A stretch of DNA of 5,639 nt from Lachnospiraceae bacterium (GTDB taxonomy: Bacteria; Bacillota; Clostridia; Lachnospirales; Lachnospiraceae). Of the stretch, positions 4,580 through 5,639 are shown one piece after another. The notes beneath the pieces are model-generated. The model saw only the letters and a program-made list of their open reading frames with translations, was not told the origin of the DNA and ran no database searches. The position numbers and the translations under genes were made by a program. How positions within the stretch are numbered: position 1 is the first letter of the stretch; the number at the start of each line of letters is the position of its first letter. The stretch is taken from the NCBI GenBank assembly GCA_017613225.1, contig JAGAEH010000086.1:1-5639 (forward strand), written 5' to 3'.

Positions 4580-4984
4580 TTACTGGCTGCCCGATGCACG
4601 AACATGATCATACATCTTTGCGACATCATCGTTCATATTGATTGGAGTAATGACGATTTCAGAATGGTCGTTTGCAAACACAACAAACAGCTGATGTGCA
4701 AAACCCTGCCCCATCGAACTGATCTCCGAAAAATCAACGACCACTTCCTTGAACTTATCCAGATGATTGCATACGCATTTAGCCTGTGATCGGGAGACAG
4801 GCGCAGAATCAAATATGTTTTTCAGCGAGATCCTTGTTCTGATAAAACCATCATCTGCATTTGCATATGTATCAAAGATCTCCTTCGCCGTCTTGTGGCT
4901 TTCATTCGACAGTCCCATATAAACACAGGTACCTTTATCGCCGGCTGCTGACATATCGATGATCTTGTCTTCATTGTAAGGCAT
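4580..4984 (-). CDS. DUF4325 STAS-like domain protein, probably N-terminally truncated
   Basis: The 134-residue protein ends with a recognisable STAS-like DUF4325 domain. It has SRSQAK (64-69), a helix LDKFKE (75-80), strand VVVDFSEI (81-88), GQGFAHQLFVVF (92-103) and a final ITPINMNDDVAKM (112-124). In relatives this domain usually follows an HTH and a HATPase_c kinase-like domain in a protein of about 300 residues or more. Residues 14-50 here (AGDKGTCVYMGLSNES, EIFDTYANADDGF) look like the last ATPase strand and linker of such a protein. That suggests the N-terminal two thirds are missing. The ATG at 4984 lies one base after the upstream stop, with GAGG four bases ahead, so translation could still occur by coupling. 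It may be a remnant or a stand-alone STAS-like regulator. Confidence 0.72.
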   Translation of the reverse strand: MPYNEDKIIDMSAAGDKGTCVYMGLSNESHKTAKEIFDTYANADDGFIRTRISLKNIFDSAPVSRSQAKCVCNHLDKFKEVVVDFSEISSMGQGFAHQLFVVFANDHSEIVITPINMNDDVAKMYDHVRASGSQ

Positions 4985-4985
4985 A

Positions 4986-5519
4986 TCACCTCAGCTCAAA
5001 CACTTCATAGGCGCTGTGCCCTTCGCTCCGCAGCGGCAGCGCCCAGCCGGAGATCCCGGGGGAGACCACCAGGTGGGTGTCCCCAATGGTATAGTCCCCG
5101 TACACGTTGAGGCCCAGCAGCTTGTAGACCGTCATCTCCGGGAAGAACTGGGCCGCGTGGGTGTGGCCGGATATCTGCAGGTCCGCCCCCAGTTCCTCGA
5201 TCTCCTCGTTCTGATACGGCGTATGGTCGATGCAGATGACGTAACAGCCTTCCGGCACGTCCGGAAGGTCTTTTACTGCCTTGCGCTGATCGGGATGGGT
5301 GGGATCCTCCCTGCCCAGCAGGATCAGGTCTTCGTTGATCTCCACAAAGTCCTCACAGAGGATCCGGATGCCGTTTCCTTCAATGGCGTCTTTCAGCTCC
5401 GTTTCAGTATACTGCGTGGCTCCCAGCATCAGCTCGCCGCGGTCCTGCCTGTCGTGGTTGCCGTAGACATAGTAGGTCTCCAGGCCCAGGGAACCGATCT
5501 TCCTGAAGATATATTCCAT
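4986..5519 (-). CDS. Metallophosphoesterase (calcineurin-like), longest ATG-started frame of an interrupted gene
   Basis: This frame has the later motifs of calcineurin-like metallophosphoesterases: YGNHD (19-23), IDHTPY (97-102) and SGHTHAAQ (117-124). It also has SPGISGW (153-159), typical of the small membrane-associated YkuE-like group. Such enzymes use two metals to hydrolyse phosphoesters, and some act on lipid-linked substrates. The ATG at 5519 is not a convincing start: GAGGAG abuts it with no spacing, and the coding similarity continues upstream (LLLGGDITDE), followed by an in-frame TAA at 5604-5606. Without the upstream DxH and GDxxD metal ligands, a protein starting here would lack part of the active site. 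The stop TGA (4988-4986) lies one base before the STAS-like ATG. The gene is probably non-functional unless the stop is an error or is read through. Confidence 0.7.
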   Translation of the reverse strand: MEYIFRKIGSLGLETYYVYGNHDRQDRGELMLGATQYTETELKDAIEGNGIRILCEDFVEINEDLILLGREDPTHPDQRKAVKDLPDVPEGCYVICIDHTPYQNEEIEELGADLQISGHTHAAQFFPEMTVYKLLGLNVYGDYTIGDTHLVVSPGISGWALPLRSEGHSAYEVFELR

Positions 5520-5639
5520 CTCCTCTTTTGTCGTGAATTCGTCCGTGATGTCACCGCCCAGGAGCAGATAGTCCGGACTAAGCGTCGCGATCTCCTCCAG
5601 CGCTTAATCAACGATCTCCCTGCTTTGAGAAGAACCGTA
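5520..5639 (-). pseudogene. Upstream coding part of the metallophosphoesterase with an in-frame TAA
   Basis: In the same frame as the downstream phosphoesterase, this stretch reads YGSSQSREIVD, then a TAA at 5606-5604, then ALEEIATLSPDYLLLGGD and ITDEFTTKEE. The second part contains the GDxxD-type metal motif. The first part resembles the sequence that follows the DxH motif in this family (usually [DS]xHYGS...). Coding similarity on both sides of the stop points to one gene broken by a single nonsense codon, one base from GAA, CAA or AAA. The true N-terminus lies beyond the right edge. Confidence 0.65.

Overview
The window looks like a piece of a Bacillota chromosome, probably a gut Clostridia relative. 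Four things suggest this: a PadR regulator coupled to a DUF1700 (HAAS) membrane protein, strong AGGAGG ribosome sites, sigma-A-like promoters, and interspersed repeats built on the core TGTCATCCTGAGCG. Base composition is moderately GC-rich in genes and AT-rich in several spacers. No rRNA, tRNA, transposase, integrase or CRISPR array was seen.

Layout from left to right. Positions 1-595 (minus) hold a padR gene and the start of a DUF1700/HAAS gene that runs off the left edge. They form one tightly coupled operon behind a clear promoter (637-665) overlapped by palindromes that are good candidates for PadR autoregulation. Positions 596-1389 contain no convincing gene but are full of repeats: five decayed copies of a roughly 30-42 bp repeat (689-869), four 40-bp inverted-repeat elements of form TGTCGGCT-N24-AGCCGACA (876-1177), a 43-bp direct repeat (1189-1316), and a stem-loop (1312-1352). 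Positions 1390-2808 (minus) hold two adjacent multi-pass membrane protein genes, a DUF5058 family protein and a smaller partner. A divergent intergenic region (2809-3181) carries a sharp repeat array and promoters for both directions. Positions 3182-4498 (plus) encode an M20 metallopeptidase of the PM20D1/carboxypeptidase S type. An AT-rich palindrome (4529-4560) separates it from two convergent minus-strand genes: a short DUF4325 STAS-like protein (4580-4984) and a metallophosphoesterase (4986 to the right edge) whose frame is broken by an in-frame TAA.

Functional reading. The central divergon pairs a cytoplasmic hydrolase predicted to act on N-acyl or peptide-bonded amino acids with a two-gene membrane complex of unknown substrate. 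The simplest inference is a transport-and-hydrolysis module. Both membrane proteins carry a similar ET...GA.G...[VI]SNL signature, suggesting two pseudo-equivalent halves of one permease. The right end looks partly decayed: the STAS-like protein lacks the HTH and ATPase regions usually found in larger relatives, and the phosphoesterase has a nonsense codon. The most unusual non-coding feature is the set of four exactly 40-bp inverted-repeat elements downstream of the permease genes.
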